Below are positions 53,388 to 62,101 of a DNA stretch of 64,000 bases, piece after piece. How positions within the stretch are numbered: position 1 is the first letter of the stretch; the number at the start of each line of letters is the position of its first letter. The notes beneath the pieces are model-generated. The model made no database searches. It was given only the letters and a program-made list of their open reading frames with translations, and was not told the DNA's origin. Origin of the DNA: Rhodanobacter sp. B05 (GTDB lineage Bacteria > Pseudomonadota > Gammaproteobacteria > Xanthomonadales > Rhodanobacteraceae); assembly GCF_002001085.1 (NCBI RefSeq), contig NZ_MUNU01000015.1:310001-374000 (forward strand), read 5' to 3'. The translations under genes were made by a program, and so were the position numbers.

Positions 53388-54533
53388 CTATGCGCCCCAT
53401 ACCTCGGTGGCATAGCGCATGAAGTTCGCGCCCAGGATCTTTTCGATGCGCGCCGGCTTGTGGCCTCGCGCGGCCAGCAGTCGGTAGAGCTTGCGAAACT
53501 GGTCGGGGCCGCGCAGGTCGTCCACGAAGGGGTGGGTGTCGTCTCTTTCGCCCGGGGCGGAGATACCCTTCGCCTTGCGATCCTCGACTTCCCTGGTCAA
53601 GGCAATCTTGTAGGCGTCCAGATCGTCGACCGGCGTGGTGCCACCATCGGTACCGATGCCGACGTGATCCTCGCCGCAAACCTTGATGGCATGTTCGATA
53701 TGGGCGATCACGTCGACCGCTGTCGGGTGGCCCGAGAGGTTCAGGAACGGCATGAAGTAGATGCCGATGAAGCCGCCCTTCTCGGCGACGAGACGCAGTT
53801 CCTCGTCGGTCTTGTTGCGCGGCAGGTCGGCAAGCGCACGGCAACCCGTGTGATTGATCGAGATCGGCTGGCTGGAGGCTCGCGCGGCGTCCAGGCAGAT
53901 CTGGCGGCCGGAGTGGCTGAGGTCGACCATGACGCGGTTGGCGTTGAGACGTTCGACGACCTGGTGGCCAAAAGGCGTCAGGCCACGGCCCTCCGGAACG
54001 ATCGAGCCGTCGCCGAGCTGGTTCCGCACGTTATAGGTGAGCTGGATGACGCGCACGCCAAGGTTCGCGAAGATGTCCGCGCGCGTGGCGTCATCACCCA
54101 TCTGCGCGGCGTTCTGGAAGCCGTAGATCAGGCCGATCTTGTTCTCGGCCCTGGCGCGGCGGATGTCGGCGACCGAGAGCACCTTGAGGAGGTCGTGCGG
54201 GTTCCTGCGGATCATGGCGTCGTACAGTCCGATGTCGGCCACGGATTTCTGGAAGGGTTCCTGCGGGCCGGCCACATAGCCCAGCGTGCAGTTCACCGCC
54301 GTCTCGCCCGAGGCGCGGGCGTCGGCCATCATGCGCGGCGTCAGTGCTCCGGTCGGAGTGTCCGGCAGGTTGGGATCGTCGATGCCGCCCAGGGCGTTGA
54401 TCACCGTCAGGCCCTTGAGCGGATCGCTGCGCCGGGCCAGCCCGGATGGCCCGGCCAGGGCAGGGGCGGCAAGGCTGGCGGCAGCAAGGGTGACGACGGA
54501 GCCCGTCAGGAACTGGCGGCGGTTGAGGGTCAT
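53388..54533 (-). CDS. Tat-exported membrane-dipeptidase (M19)-like protein with altered metal site
   Basis: 381 residues. Tat signal NRRQFLTGSVVTLAAAS with twin Arg, cleaved near ALAGP. The M19 fold is visible in VMVDLSHSGRQICLDAA, ISINHTGCRALADLPRN, FIGIYFMPFL and HVGIGTDGG. However the usual first metal motif (DGHND) is replaced by VINALGGIDDP, and the bridging Glu (EGG) by YGFQNAAQ. Two of the metal-binding His residues (SHSG, NHTG) remain. The enzyme may use a single metal or another chemistry. ATG 54533 has GGAGA upstream. A typical role would be D,L-dipeptide or beta-lactam cleavage in the periplasm. Confidence 0.82.
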   Translation of the reverse strand: MTLNRRQFLTGSVVTLAAASLAAPALAGPSGLARRSDPLKGLTVINALGGIDDPNLPDTPTGALTPRMMADARASGETAVNCTLGYVAGPQEPFQKSVADIGLYDAMIRRNPHDLLKVLSVADIRRARAENKIGLIYGFQNAAQMGDDATRADIFANLGVRVIQLTYNVRNQLGDGSIVPEGRGLTPFGHQVVERLNANRVMVDLSHSGRQICLDAARASSQPISINHTGCRALADLPRNKTDEELRLVAEKGGFIGIYFMPFLNLSGHPTAVDVIAHIEHAIKVCGEDHVGIGTDGGTTPVDDLDAYKIALTREVEDRKAKGISAPGERDDTHPFVDDLRGPDQFRKLYRLLAARGHKPARIEKILGANFMRYATEVWGA

Positions 54534-54853
54534 TGGGTGTCTCCGTTCGAGGGGAATAAGGTGGCCGGGACGAATGGCATTGACTTAAGCACAAAACCTC
54601 CACTTTCCGTCATTCCTGCGAGGCGCTACGCAACGCGAGGCGCCACGCAACTTTTGTAGGAGCCCGCTCGCGGGCGATGCTTTTGCTCTTGCGATTCCCG
54701 ATTCCCGTGAGAAGAGCGTCGCCCGCGAGCGGGCTCCTACAAGGGTGGCACGAGTGGCGTGGATCGAGACACCACCACGATCCATCCCGGATGGCGGCGC
54801 GCCTGACCCAGGGCGCCGTGGCGCCAGCCCTCGATGATCGATCGCCATTCCGT
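54534..54853. repeat. Repeat-rich intergenic region with a 28-bp inverted repeat
   Basis: Arms 54654-54681 and 54715-54742 (TTGTAGGAGCCCGCTCGCGG and GCGAYGCT) are inverted with one mismatch, around a 33-base core that includes GCGATTCCCGATTCCCG, the unit found inside icmF. This is a typical REP or BIME-like palindrome of Pseudomonas and Xanthomonadales. A second repeat fragment, GGGACGAATGGCATTGACTT (about 54567-54586), recurs at 59726. Confidence 0.8.
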
Positions 54854-54854
54854 A

Positions 54855-56546
54855 TCAGTGCGCCACGTATCCAGCTCCGAGCAACACCTTGCCCGGCAAC
54901 CTCCCGGTCATCTTGCCGCCATCGATCACCGGCACGCCGTTGACGAGGACGTATTGCATGCCCACGGACAGCTGATTGGGTTTCTCGTAAGTGGCGACAT
55001 CGTGGATGGCCTGCGGGTCGAACACGACGACGTCCGCCCACAAGCCCTGCTTGAGCACGCCGCGATCGTCGAGGTGCATCCGTTGCGCAGGCAACGCGCT
55101 GAACTTGCGGATCGCGTCCGGCAGGGTGAGCAGTTTCCGCTCGCGCACGAACTTCGACAGGATCCGCGAAAACGTGCCGTATGCGCGTGGGTGCGGGTGA
55201 TCCTTGCCGAGGATTCCTTCGGGTGACGTGCCTGGGTAGTCGTTGTCGATCGATACCCACGGCTGCTCCAGCGCGAGTTCCACGTCGTGCTCGTCCATGC
55301 CGAAGATCACCACCGAGGTTCCGGCGTTGTCCTTGATCAGGAAATCCATGATCGTGTCGATGGCATCCTCGTGCCATTGCTTCGCGATTTCGTCGATGCG
55401 CATGCCCTGGTATCTGGCCAGCTGCGGATTGCTGACCACGCTGATCAGGATGTCGTGCGGGCCGTTGATGGCAAGCCATTCGTTGTCCCAGCCGGCATCC
55501 GGGGTCGTCATGTCCTTGCGGATGCGGGCGCGCATCGCGGGATCGTGCAGGCGTTCAAGCAGCTTGCTGTCGCCGCCTTCGTGCGCCCACGGCGGAATGA
55601 TGGCGGAGAACGTGTTCTGCCACGCGGTGTAGGCGTAGGTGTCCGCCGCCACGTCGATGCCGTCGGCCCGCGCCGCATCGATGCGGGCGATGATCGTTGG
55701 CATCTTGCCCCAGTTGGGCTTGCCCGATGCCTTCAGGTGGAAGATTTCCACCGGGATGCGTGCATCGCGGCCAATGCGGAAGGTCTCGTCGAGCGCGGCC
55801 ATTTCATCGTTGCCTTCGCTGCGCATGTGGGTTGCATAGATGCCACCGTAACGGGCGGCTGTCTTCGCCAGCGCGATCAGTTCGTCGGTGCTCGCGTAAG
55901 GTGCCGGTGCGTATTGCAGCGCGGTCGAAAGCCCCATCGCGCCCTGCCGCATGCCGTCGGCGACGAGAGCCTGCATCCGCCGGAGTTCGTCCGCGTTCGG
56001 CGCGCGGTTGTCGTAGCCGATCACCATCTCGCGCACCGTGGTGGCACCGATGTACGTGCCCATGTTGATGCCGATGCCTTGTTTGCGCAGCCGGGCGAAG
56101 TAGCCATCGAACGTGCGCCAGTCCGCCTTGAGGTGATAGTGGTCGAGCCCGGGCCGCATCGCCTTGAGGATGGCGTCGTCTAGCGGTGCGATCGACTCGC
56201 CCTCGCCGGTGATTTCGGTGGTGATGCCCTGGTAGATCTTCGACGGCAGCCGGGGATCGACCAGTACGGTGAATTCCGATTGCCCCAGCATGTCGATGAA
56301 ACCGGGTGCGACCACCATTCCGTGCGCATCGATGCTGCGCTTCGCGTGAGCTTCGGCCAGCTGGCCGATCGCCGCGATGCGGCCATCCTTGATCGCCAGA
56401 TCCGCCGCATACCACGGTGAACCCGTGCCATCGATGATGTGGCCGTTGCGGATGATGAGGTCGTAGCCGGCGTTCGCGGGCGGTGGTGCCGCACGAGCAA
56501 GCAGCGGACCTAGACAAAGCAGCAGGCAGGCCAGGCGCAAGACCAT
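54855..56546 (-). CDS. N-acyl-D-amino-acid deacylase-like amidohydrolase, exported
   Basis: 563 residues. ATG 56546 follows AAGGGGAAACTGAC; signal peptide MVLRLACLLLCLGPLLARAA is cleaved near APPPAN. Amidohydrolase superfamily: start YDLIIRNGHIIDGTGSP, GITTEITGEGESIAP, GGIYATHMRSEGND, PVEIFHLKASGKPNWG and GKDHPHPRAYGTFSRIL, characteristic of D-aminoacylase. The usual His-x-His after PGFID is replaced by PGFIDMLGQSE, which some family members share. It should deacylate N-acyl-D-amino acids or process dipeptides; substrate not certain. A compact operon partner is not seen. Confidence 0.83.
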   Translation of the reverse strand: MVLRLACLLLCLGPLLARAAPPPANAGYDLIIRNGHIIDGTGSPWYAADLAIKDGRIAAIGQLAEAHAKRSIDAHGMVVAPGFIDMLGQSEFTVLVDPRLPSKIYQGITTEITGEGESIAPLDDAILKAMRPGLDHYHLKADWRTFDGYFARLRKQGIGINMGTYIGATTVREMVIGYDNRAPNADELRRMQALVADGMRQGAMGLSTALQYAPAPYASTDELIALAKTAARYGGIYATHMRSEGNDEMAALDETFRIGRDARIPVEIFHLKASGKPNWGKMPTIIARIDAARADGIDVAADTYAYTAWQNTFSAIIPPWAHEGGDSKLLERLHDPAMRARIRKDMTTPDAGWDNEWLAINGPHDILISVVSNPQLARYQGMRIDEIAKQWHEDAIDTIMDFLIKDNAGTSVVIFGMDEHDVELALEQPWVSIDNDYPGTSPEGILGKDHPHPRAYGTFSRILSKFVRERKLLTLPDAIRKFSALPAQRMHLDDRGVLKQGLWADVVVFDPQAIHDVATYEKPNQLSVGMQYVLVNGVPVIDGGKMTGRLPGKVLLGAGYVAH

Positions 56547-56746
56547 GTCAGTTTCCCCTTGATTGCGTGACGGTGGCCATCGTGAAGCGGCCATTTTGGA
56601 ACCGAGGCGACGGGCAGGAAGTCGCCTGCACGCTGCGCTCCTGGATCATGGGAGAGAGGTCCGGCAACCGCGCCTTACCCGGTCTTTCGATGGAGGTTGA
56701 CTCGCCGTCGGAACCGGGTTCGTTCGGTGACCGACTTGCTGCTGGA

Positions 56747-57295
56747 TCAATTCTTTTCGAGCGCCTTCACCGCATCCAGCGTTTCCTGGACGTGTCTGGA
56801 CGGGCTGAGGCTGGAGTAGACGAAGCTGATCTTGCCCGACGGCGCGATCACGTACGAGGTGCGATCGGACCAGCCGGGCCGCATGAGCAGCAGTGCGTCG
56901 TATTCCCTGGCGATCTTCGCGCCCTCATCGGCGGCCACCGGGAACTTGCCGCTGCAGTGATCGGCCTCCTTCGAGAACGCCGCCAATTGGTCGAGGTGGC
57001 CGGCAGTGACGCCGATCACGGTGGCATGTTCCGCCTTGAACTGGTCGATCGCCTGCGAGAACAGATGTGCCTCGACGTTGCAGCCGCTGGTGTGCGGAGC
57101 AGGGAAGAAATACACCACCACCGGTCCCTGCTTGAGCGCATCGGCGAGGTGGAACGTGAAGGGTTGGCCGCCGAGATAGGCCGGTGCGCGGAAATCGGGT
57201 GCCTGCGCGCCGGTTTTCAGTGCGGCGAAAGCTGGCATCGCGACGAGGGCGGTACCCACGAGCGTAAGCGCGGCGAGCTTCATCAATGATTTCAT
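56747..57295 (-). CDS. Exported peroxiredoxin (AhpC/TSA, BCP-like)
   Basis: 182 residues. ATG 57295 gives a signal peptide MKSLMKLAALTLVGTALVAM cut near PAFAALK. The thioredoxin-fold core has the peroxidatic Cys in VVYFFPAPHTSGCNVEAH, fitting PxxxTxxC, and FVYSSLSPSRH near the end. The predicted second Cys in KEADHCSG may be resolving. It would reduce peroxides in the periplasm using an unknown thiol donor. Weak AGGA site upstream. Single gene. Confidence 0.82.
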   Translation of the reverse strand: MKSLMKLAALTLVGTALVAMPAFAALKTGAQAPDFRAPAYLGGQPFTFHLADALKQGPVVVYFFPAPHTSGCNVEAHLFSQAIDQFKAEHATVIGVTAGHLDQLAAFSKEADHCSGKFPVAADEGAKIAREYDALLLMRPGWSDRTSYVIAPSGKISFVYSSLSPSRHVQETLDAVKALEKN

Positions 57296-57410
57296 GACGA
57301 GGTTCCTGGGGTGAGGTGAGGAGCTGCGAACGTTATACGCCGGAACGGCGGGAATGGATGCCATGCACATGCCTCGAGGGATCGGCGCGCGCCATCCCGC
57401 GGTCAAGGCG

Positions 57411-58199
57411 TCAGGATCCGTCCCCGGATACGGCCGTCGCTTCGGCGCGGATCAGCCACAGTTCGCCGCGGCGGGCGCGCGGCAGGCCGCTGAGCAGGGC
57501 GAACCAGGGTGCGAGCAGTCGCACCGCCCAACCCAGTCTGCGCACGCGGCGGAACGGGCTGGACACCGCGTGTTCGGCACGGATCGTGAAGCCCGCTTCC
57601 TGCAACGCCTTTTCGAGTACCCAGGGGCTGAGCGGGGTGATGTGACCCTGCTCGCGGTAGTCGATATCGCGAAACCACTGGAACTGGCCGCTGCGCAGGA
57701 ACAACGCCTGCGAGACCGGGTTGGCGATGTTCGGGGTCGACAGCACCAGCTGGCCGCCGATCGGCAGCAGGGCGCGGATCTGCCGCAGGACCTCGCGCGG
57801 ATTCTCCAGATGCTCGACGATTTCCAGCGCCATGACCGCGTCGAACCCTTGCGGCCAATGCGCGGCGAAAGCGCCATTGAGGTCGGCAGCAACAAAGGGA
57901 ATCTGTGCCGGTTTGAAACTCTCCGGGAACAGGTCGCTGGCGGTGACGTCAAAACCCAGGTCGGCCAGTCGCAACGACATCGCTCCGCTGCCGGCACCGA
58001 ACTCCAGCACGCGGGCACCGCCAGTCAGCGCGGTGCAGAGCATCTGCGCGGCGGCATCGTGCAGCCCGGGGGCGGCGTAGATCGGCAGGCCCTTGTACTC
58101 GTGCATGGGCTGCCCGCCAAAGCCGGTGCGGAAGTTCTCGGCGCGGGCGCTGACCTGATCGGTGACCGGTGGGGTGGAAACGGGCATGGCCTGGGTCAT
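57411..58199 (-). CDS. Class I SAM-dependent methyltransferase (UbiG-like)
   Basis: 262 residues. SAM motif I VLEFGAGSGAMSLRLADLGFDVTASD is followed by DAVMALEIVEHLENPREVLRQIRALLPIGGQLVLSTPN, typical of UbiG/COQ5 type class I methyltransferases, and the C-terminus has HITPLSPWVLEKALQEAGF. The start ATG 58199 was chosen as giving MTQAMPVSTPP; an ATG 12 bases downstream is an alternative and no strong ribosome site is seen. Substrate (perhaps a glycan, lipid or quinone) cannot be read. Confidence 0.83.
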   Translation of the reverse strand: MTQAMPVSTPPVTDQVSARAENFRTGFGGQPMHEYKGLPIYAAPGLHDAAAQMLCTALTGGARVLEFGAGSGAMSLRLADLGFDVTASDLFPESFKPAQIPFVAADLNGAFAAHWPQGFDAVMALEIVEHLENPREVLRQIRALLPIGGQLVLSTPNIANPVSQALFLRSGQFQWFRDIDYREQGHITPLSPWVLEKALQEAGFTIRAEHAVSSPFRRVRRLGWAVRLLAPWFALLSGLPRARRGELWLIRAEATAVSGDGS

Positions 58200-58384
58200 G
58201 GTGGCGCCACGTGCGCAAGTCCCGAGTGTAACAGCCGTGCCACGGGCATTCTGCACACGCACGGCAGGCGGGAGCGGTGTCTCTGCATGATTGCCGACAC
58301 TGCACTGGTTGATGCGGCGGGTCCGGCACGGACGGCCTGTCTTTCGCGTCGCGCCCCGGCGCGATGCGCCGTGAGTGTCCCGCG

Positions 58385-59068
58385 CTAGACGCGCCCCGTC
58401 ACCGGTATCAGCGCGCCGGTGATGGCGGAGGCCTGGTCGGACAGCAGGAACAGGATCACGTCGGCGAGTTGCTGCGGTTTGACCCAGCGGTCGAAGTCCG
58501 CCTTGGGCATGTCGGCACGGTTGGGCGCCGTGTCGAGAATGCTTGGCAGCAACGCGTTGACGGTGATGCCGCGCTCCTTGAGTTCCTCGGCCAGGGCCTC
58601 GGTGAGGCGCATCACGCCGGATTTCGATGCGGTGTACGCACCGACGCCGGCTCCTGCCTTAAGGGCGGAAGCGGCGCCGATATTGATGATGCGACCGCCC
58701 GTCTGCAGATGTTCCAGCGCGGCCTGGCTGGCGGCCACGGCGGTGCGCAGGTTGACCCGGTAGAGCAGGTCCCAGGTATCCAGATTGCCGTCGGCCAGGG
58801 TTTCGTAGCGGAATGTGCCGGCGATGTTGACCAGGGCATCGAGGCCGCCGAGCGCCTGCGCCGCCGCGGCCAGCGCCTCTTTCGCAGCTCGCGCGTCGGC
58901 CAGATCGACGCCGCCGAGGCAGGTGGCCTGGCCGAGTCCGCCGCTGGGCGCATCGGTGCGATCGATCGCCACGACCCGCGCGCCCGCCGCGAGCGCTGCC
59001 TGTACGGTGGCGGCACCCAGCGCGCCGAACGCGCCGGTTACCGCAATGCGTCGATGGTCCAGTTGCAT
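58385..59068 (-). CDS. Short-chain dehydrogenase/reductase
   Basis: 227 residues, classical SDR size a little short. Rossmann motif VTGAFGALGAATVQAAL at the N-terminus, NIAGTFRY, the catalytic Ser in IINIGAASALKAG, and YTASKSG (YxxxK). ATG 59068 has GGAG upstream. SDR enzymes of this small type reduce keto groups or act in detoxification; substrate unknown. Its end lies 185 bases before the methyltransferase start, possibly the same unit. Confidence 0.87.
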   Translation of the reverse strand: MQLDHRRIAVTGAFGALGAATVQAALAAGARVVAIDRTDAPSGGLGQATCLGGVDLADARAAKEALAAAAQALGGLDALVNIAGTFRYETLADGNLDTWDLLYRVNLRTAVAASQAALEHLQTGGRIINIGAASALKAGAGVGAYTASKSGVMRLTEALAEELKERGITVNALLPSILDTAPNRADMPKADFDRWVKPQQLADVILFLLSDQASAITGALIPVTGRV

Positions 59069-59199
59069 GGTGATCTCCGCTGCTGTCGATGGGGCAGCAT
59101 AGCCCGCGTGACCCGCGCCACCAAATCACGCTTTCGCAACCCGTGGCGGGCTATTTTTCGCGGACTGCGGCGGTCGCCGCGTCACTCGGGAGTGGTGTC

Positions 59200-59607
59200 A
59201 TGCGAAAGAACCTCGCTCATTTCATGCCTGCCTTGTTGCTTGCCTGCGCCTTGCCGATGGCCGCGCAGGCGGCGGACGCGAACGCCGCAGCCAGCAAGCA
59301 GGTCGCGACCGCCGCCGCGCACGCCGGGATGGCGCTTGGCGCAACCGATCTGAAGATGGTGCATGCGCACCTGCAGCACGTCGTGAACTGTCTGGTCGGC
59401 CCGTCCGGCAAGGCCTTCGATGCCAAGGCCGCGGACCCGTGCAAGGGCATGGGTGACGGCGCCATCGTTGACGCCAAGGGCGATGCGACCACCGAGGCCC
59501 GCCTGCACACGGCGCTGAGCGAGGCCGAACAGGGATTGAAGACCAGCGAGCTCGACAGCGCCCATGCGGATGCACAAAAGGTGCTGAGCACGCTTCAGGC
59601 GAAGTAG
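59200..59607 (+). CDS. Exported small helical protein of unknown function
   Basis: 135 residues from ATG 59200 with GGGAG just upstream; an earlier ATG 37 codons upstream is unlikely. Signal peptide MRKNLAHFMPALLLACALP cleaved at QAADAN. The mature part is Ala-rich, with a Cys in HVVNCLVGPSGKAFDAK and another in DPCKGMGDG, able to form a disulfide. No family recognised, but the pattern (HLQHVVNCLVG and DPCKGMG) recurs in small periplasmic proteins, possibly c-type-like without a heme motif. Isolated. Confidence 0.7.
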   Translation: MRKNLAHFMPALLLACALPMAAQAADANAAASKQVATAAAHAGMALGATDLKMVHAHLQHVVNCLVGPSGKAFDAKAADPCKGMGDGAIVDAKGDATTEARLHTALSEAEQGLKTSELDSAHADAQKVLSTLQAK

Positions 59608-59722
59608 GGCGTCGCCGGAGAACGACGGATCGGAGGTGCGTCCCGGACACGTGCCTCCGCGCCAAGTTTCGATCGGCTGTCGCTGGCTGCTGATGGAAGG
59701 CGGCTCGCGGGGTTGGGGTTGC

Positions 59723-59968
59723 CCGGACGAATGGCACTTACTTAAGGGCGTCGATCTCCAGCCGTTCGCGCTGAGCGTAGCCCGCGCAGCGGGTGGAGTC
59801 GAAGCGCCCCCTCACGTGGACAGCCTATCGCCTGTGTGCCCTTCGACTTCCTCGCTCCTCAAAGCTGTGGCCATCCATGGCCACTCCCCGCGTGCGGCCT
59901 TCGGCCTACGCTCAGAGCCTGCCCCGGACCCGATCCGGGGGCGAACGGGCCTAAGTAAGTGCCGTTTA
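59723..59968. repeat. Composite repeat bounded by inverted GGCACTTACTTA
   Basis: GGCACTTACTTA (59733-59744) and its exact complement TAAGTAAGTGCC (59952-59963) enclose GC-rich palindromic DNA with CGCTGAGCGTAGCCCGCGCA and CTTCGACTTC elements typical of intergenic repeats of this order. The outer copy CGGACGAATGGCACTTACTT relates to CGGGACGAATGGCATTGACT at 54566. No gene in this 428-base gap (59608-60035). Confidence 0.7.
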
Positions 59969-60035
59969 TTGCCCGGCCCTGTAAAACCGGCGTCGTGGTG
60001 CTAATTTGTCTGGCCCGTTCCTGCCGGAGTTTGTC

Positions 60036-62003
60036 ATGTCGATTGCTTCACCCACTCACGCGTGGTCGATCGCGGGACGCACGGCTGCGTGCCTTGCCGT
60101 GGCCGTATCGCTGGCGCTCGCCACCGGCGTCGCATGCGCGCAGCAGCAGCGCAGCAGCGAGGTGCCGTCGCCGCAGGACACGCCGTATCCGGGCACGATC
60201 ACGCTGCAGGTCGATGCCAGCGATACGGCCCAGGGCATCTTCCGGGTGCACGAGAGGATTCCGGTCACGGCCGGCCCGCTGACCCTGCTGTATCCGCAGT
60301 GGATTCCCGGCAGCCACTCGCCGACCGGCCCGATCGACATGCTCGCCGGGCTCAGGCTCAGCGCCAACGGCAAGCCGATCGGATGGAAGCGCGACAAGTA
60401 CAACGTATACGCCTTCCATGTCGAGGTGCCGGCGGGCGTGGATGCGATCGATGCGGACTTCCAGTACCTGTCGCCACGCACGGGCGGGTTCGAGATCACC
60501 GACCGCATGATGGACATGGAATGGAGCAGCATGTCGTTGTACCCGGCTGGCTACTACTCGCGCGGCATCACGTTCGCGCCCAGCGTGAAGCTGGCCGCGG
60601 GCTGGCAGCTCGGCACCGCGCTGGAACGTGCTGATCAAAATCCGGCTTCGCATGCGGGCGACACCACCACCTTCAAGCCGGTCACGTTCAACACCCTGGT
60701 CGATTCGCCGATCTACGCGGGCCGCTATTTCAAGCGCGTCGATCTCAATCCCGGTGGCAAGGTCCCGGTGCATCTGGACATCGTCGCCGACGCGCCGAAG
60801 TACCTGGAGATGACGCCCGAGCAGCTGAAGGTGCATCGCGCGCTGGTGACGCAGGCGGTGAAGCTGTTCGACTCGCAGCACTACGACCACTACGACTTTC
60901 TGTTCTCGCTGTCCGACGTGCTGGCTGGCAACGGCACCGAGCACCACCAGTCCAGCGAGGACGGCATGGATGCCGACTACTTCACCGCCTGGGCCGACAA
61001 CGCGCCCGGCCGCGACCTGCTGGCGCACGAGTACACCCATTCGTGGAACGGCAAGTTCCGCCGTCCGGCCGATCTGTGGACGCCCAACTTCAACGTGCCG
61101 ATGGGCGACTCGCTGTTGTGGGTGTACGAAGGGCAGACCCAGTACTGGGGCTTCGTGCTGACCGCGCGATCCGGCATGTGGACGCCGCAGCAGTTCCGCG
61201 ATGCGCTGGCCATGGTCGCGGCGAATTACGAGCGCAATCGCCCGGGTTTCGGCTGGCGCACGCTGGAGGACACCACCAACGATCCGACCGCCGCCAGGCG
61301 TGCGGGCCTGCCGTACCGCAGCTGGCAGATGAGCGAGGAGTACTACAGCGGCGGCCAGATGATGTGGCTGGCGGTGGATGCCAAAATCCGCGCCCTGACC
61401 CACGGCCGCAAATCGCTGGATGATTTTGCGCGCGCGTTCTTCGGTGTCGACAACGGCAGCTTCGTGACCAGGACCTACACCTTCGACGACGTCGTGGCGG
61501 CACTGGACGGCGTGGTGAAGAACGACTGGGCCGGCTTCCTGCGCGCACGCGTCGACACGCTCGATCCGCCGCTGCAGGATGGCCTGGCGGCTTCCGGCTG
61601 GAAGCTGGTGTACACCGACCAGGAAAGCGCCTACGAGAAGCAGTACAACAGCCGACCGGAATCGCCGCGGCACCTGTTCAACTTCACCTGGTCGATCGGC
61701 CTCACCTTGAACAAGGAGGGCCAGATCAACGACGTGCGCTGGAACGGCCCCGCGTTCAAGGCCGGGGTCAGCACCGGCGCCACCCTGGTCTCGGTGAATG
61801 GCCAGGACTATACGCGCGACGTGCTGACGGATGCGATCGCCGCGGCGAAGAGTGGCAAGGCACCGATCAGGCTGCTGCTGAAATACCAGGGCGGATACCG
61901 GACCGTGCCGGTGGACTATCGCGGCGGCCTGCAGTATCCCCACCTGGAGCGCATCGTGGGCACGCCGGATTACCTGAGCCAGATCATTACGGCACGCAAG
62001 TAG
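60036..62003 (+). CDS. M61 family (glycyl aminopeptidase-like) peptidase with PDZ domain
   Basis: 655 residues. ATG 60036 has CCGGAG about seven bases upstream; a TTG at 60006 was rejected. Signal peptide ends near VACAQQQ. The M61 zinc motif is HEYTH (His331, Glu332, His335) with the third ligand Glu in WVYEGQTQYWG. The N-terminal beta-rich domain is typical (GPLTLLYPQWIPGSHSPTGP), and residues about 570-640 form a PDZ-like domain (GPAFKAGVSTGATLVSVNG). M61 peptidases release N-terminal Gly or Ala; periplasmic. Confidence 0.9.
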   Translation: MSIASPTHAWSIAGRTAACLAVAVSLALATGVACAQQQRSSEVPSPQDTPYPGTITLQVDASDTAQGIFRVHERIPVTAGPLTLLYPQWIPGSHSPTGPIDMLAGLRLSANGKPIGWKRDKYNVYAFHVEVPAGVDAIDADFQYLSPRTGGFEITDRMMDMEWSSMSLYPAGYYSRGITFAPSVKLAAGWQLGTALERADQNPASHAGDTTTFKPVTFNTLVDSPIYAGRYFKRVDLNPGGKVPVHLDIVADAPKYLEMTPEQLKVHRALVTQAVKLFDSQHYDHYDFLFSLSDVLAGNGTEHHQSSEDGMDADYFTAWADNAPGRDLLAHEYTHSWNGKFRRPADLWTPNFNVPMGDSLLWVYEGQTQYWGFVLTARSGMWTPQQFRDALAMVAANYERNRPGFGWRTLEDTTNDPTAARRAGLPYRSWQMSEEYYSGGQMMWLAVDAKIRALTHGRKSLDDFARAFFGVDNGSFVTRTYTFDDVVAALDGVVKNDWAGFLRARVDTLDPPLQDGLAASGWKLVYTDQESAYEKQYNSRPESPRHLFNFTWSIGLTLNKEGQINDVRWNGPAFKAGVSTGATLVSVNGQDYTRDVLTDAIAAAKSGKAPIRLLLKYQGGYRTVPVDYRGGLQYPHLERIVGTPDYLSQIITARK

Positions 62004-62020
62004 CAGCAAGCCGGTTGTGC

Positions 62021-62050
62021 CCGGACCCGGCGCGGCGGACGCGGGTCCGG
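62021..62050 (+). terminator. Terminator-like hairpin after the M61 gene
   Basis: Perfect 9-bp stem CCGGACCCG (62021-62029) with CGGGTCCGG (62042-62050), 18 bases past the stop codon. T tract is poor (TTCGCC), so a weak terminator. Confidence 0.5.
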
Positions 62051-62101
62051 TTCGCCAGGAAGGCGCGAAGCCCGCCATCTTTTCCGCATCGAGGGTGTGT
62101 G

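Noticed and set aside
54534..54853. Minus-strand ORFs in the intergenic repeat region as small genes
   Set aside because: They consist of palindromic repeat translation and lack ribosome sites.
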